DNA of 18,011 bases from Stephanodiscus triporus (lineage: Eukaryota; Bacillariophyta; Thalassiosirophyceae; Thalassiosirales; Thalassiosiraceae). Shown piece by piece: positions 16,601 through 18,011 of this stretch (the first letter of the stretch is position 1; every line of letters starts with the position of its first letter). The position numbers were made by a program, and so were the translations under genes. The notes beneath the pieces are model-generated. The model was not told the DNA's origin. It saw only the letters and a program-made list of their open reading frames with translations, and did not search any database. Location of the stretch: assembly GCA_036939755.1 (NCBI GenBank), contig JALLAZ010000275.1:1-18011 (forward strand), given 5' to 3'.

Positions 16601-18011
16601 TGATATATGCTGATAAAACATAACAGACTAAATCTATTCTTCTTCAGCAGCCTAAAGAGTCTCATCAACTCCAACCAGCTTGCCACAGAAACACTTGATC
16701 AACTTCTATGACTTTTTGTTTGCTCCAATCCCTCCTCTGTATTGAAAAACACAAATGAAGTCTGATGCATTAGATCTCTCACCTAATGCTCCATTGTTGT
16801 ATACACAATGACACAGATGGTTGTAACAGTCAAAGTTGAAGTCGCGGTATGACATAATTTGGAAAAGGTGTTAATGATGTTGTTATTTTTTGCTGTAAAT
16901 GCATAAAGAATGAGAGAGGAATGTTGCGGTACAGAAATATGAAAAAATGATCAGTCGATGATTGCAGCAATATGCTGGTTCCATTGTCAAACAAGGAGGG
17001 ACCACATGTGGGGAGATGAAGGAAATGCTCAATGTTACTTAGCTATGGTTCATCTTTTATGGGTCTCAAAATTGCTGAATTAGTAGGCAAATACTTTACT
17101 TACGTCTTACGTGGATTTCTAGTACATAATTAGGGGGACTGTTTGCCCTCCAAGTCCTGAGAAATACTACAAAACACATTCATAGTCACAATTTTTGTCC
17201 AACATAATAGTATCTGCTCTAGAGAGTAGGTATTATTATATATTTTAGGAAGCTACGTGGATACCATACTTACTCTATGTATCTGGGCCAATGTCCTTTG
17301 CCTTTGCGCCGACAAAAAAACGAGAACAGTTCTTAACCTACATTCTAGAAAGCTCTTAACAGCTTTACCCCTATAAGGGTTCTGGCGGGAACGAAAAAAC
17401 TTGCACAAAACACAACAATCAACACCATGGTGAGCTTCTGCCGCCTCCAGCAGCGCGGATTTTACAGTTAGACCCGATCAGGAACAAACACGACGCAGGA
17501 GAGGGGTTCGGGAAGGGGTCAGTCGAAGCAATTTAATGGAATCGATTAATTGATAGAGTAATTAATTTAGTTATAGCTACTCTATTAACTACGAAAAAAT
17601 AAAATGTAACGCTTTCGACAATGAATCCGATGACCATGCCGTCGGGGCAATACAGCGCAAGGCACATCGCCCGATGGAGCGTTTTGGCGGCATCACGCGA
17701 AGCCCCTAAATGCCGCCATCGAGCGAGTGCTCCCGCCGTATTGGCCGGACGGCCACACCATAGTCGTCATCCTCTTCGTCATGACGAAAACACAAAACAC
17801 AAGTAACTTTTAGCTAGCGTGTATCGTACTTTTTTACTAGTAAAACCTATCTAATTTTAGGACCCGAAATGGACCCTCTACTCAGCTCATCGAAGCGACA
17901 AGCTTCATTTAAATCTGAAATGGCAAAGTTGTAGCCAAGGAGCTCGGCTATTGGGTGTTATCTTTGGCTGGCTGAGGCGGCCAAAATTGGCGAAGAAACT
18001 ACGATTCTACG
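16601..18011. other. AT-rich non-coding region to the window end
   Basis: 1.4 kb without a convincing gene. Small hairpins are present: GCATTAG/CTAATGC near 16767-16790, AAAGCT/AGCTTT near 17349-17366, and an 8-bp stem around ATAGAGTA/TACTCTAT near 17552-17586. The foldback at 17638-17753 is listed separately. No tRNA, rRNA or transposase fragment is seen. Confidence 0.5.
17638..17753. repeat. GC-rich imperfect foldback
   Basis: An outer pair (17638-17657 with 17734-17753; GCCGTC and CAATAC/GTATTG blocks) and an inner perfect 9-bp pair (TGGCGGCAT 17685-17693 with 17710-17718) enclose a 16-nt loop. The two arms differ in length by about 12 nt, so the stem has internal loops. Its GC content stands out from the AT-rich surroundings. 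The 61-codon frame across it (17621-17806) looks incidental. Confidence 0.45.

Overview
The window looks like nuclear DNA of a diatom, probably a centric one. The evidence is: short GT-AG introns (76-210 nt), compact genes in alternating orientation, a very large bZIP-PAS transcription factor of the kind known from diatoms, N-terminal presequences with ASAFAP-like cleavage motifs (plastid targeting in algae with secondary red plastids), and coding sequences rich in GTC/GAC trinucleotide runs. I see no bacterial operon, rRNA, tRNA or CRISPR array.

Layout. (1) 69-1319, minus: plastid-type indole-3-glycerol-phosphate synthase-like protein in which several catalytic residues appear replaced. (2) 1703-2777, plus, four exons: Lin0512-family protein with an N-terminal extension, divergent from gene 1. 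(3) 6700-3045, minus, two exons: 1160-aa bZIP-PAS transcription factor with a glutamine-rich N-terminus, convergent with gene 2; a perfect 10-bp-stem palindrome lies between their 3' ends. (4) 7825-9009, plus, two exons: HAD-superfamily hydrolase-like protein. (5) 10088-13139, plus, two exons: organelle-type pentatricopeptide-repeat (PPR) protein ending in a duplicated motif KGWNxIDSGFRL. (6) 14668-13835, minus: 277-aa protein of unknown function with a mitochondrial-like presequence. (7) 15044-15457, plus: small single-pass membrane protein of unknown function, divergent from gene 6.

From 15458 to the end (about 2.5 kb) there is no convincing gene. This AT-rich stretch holds the best mobile-element candidate: a 468-bp non-autonomous DNA transposon (MITE) at 16131-16598 with 24-bp terminal inverted repeats (23/24 matching) flanked by TA on both sides, as expected for Tc1/mariner-type insertion. 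An imperfect 147-bp foldback is nested in its left half. A second foldback structure lies at 17638-17753.

The genes do not form an obvious pathway. At least four products (genes 1, 2, 5, 6) carry possible organelle-targeting N-termini. Two introns are a multiple of three long and free of in-frame stops, so their retention would give longer proteins. No clearly new multi-gene system is visible. The most notable items are the catalytically altered IGPS-like protein, the duplicated PPR tail motif and the MITE with its nested foldback.
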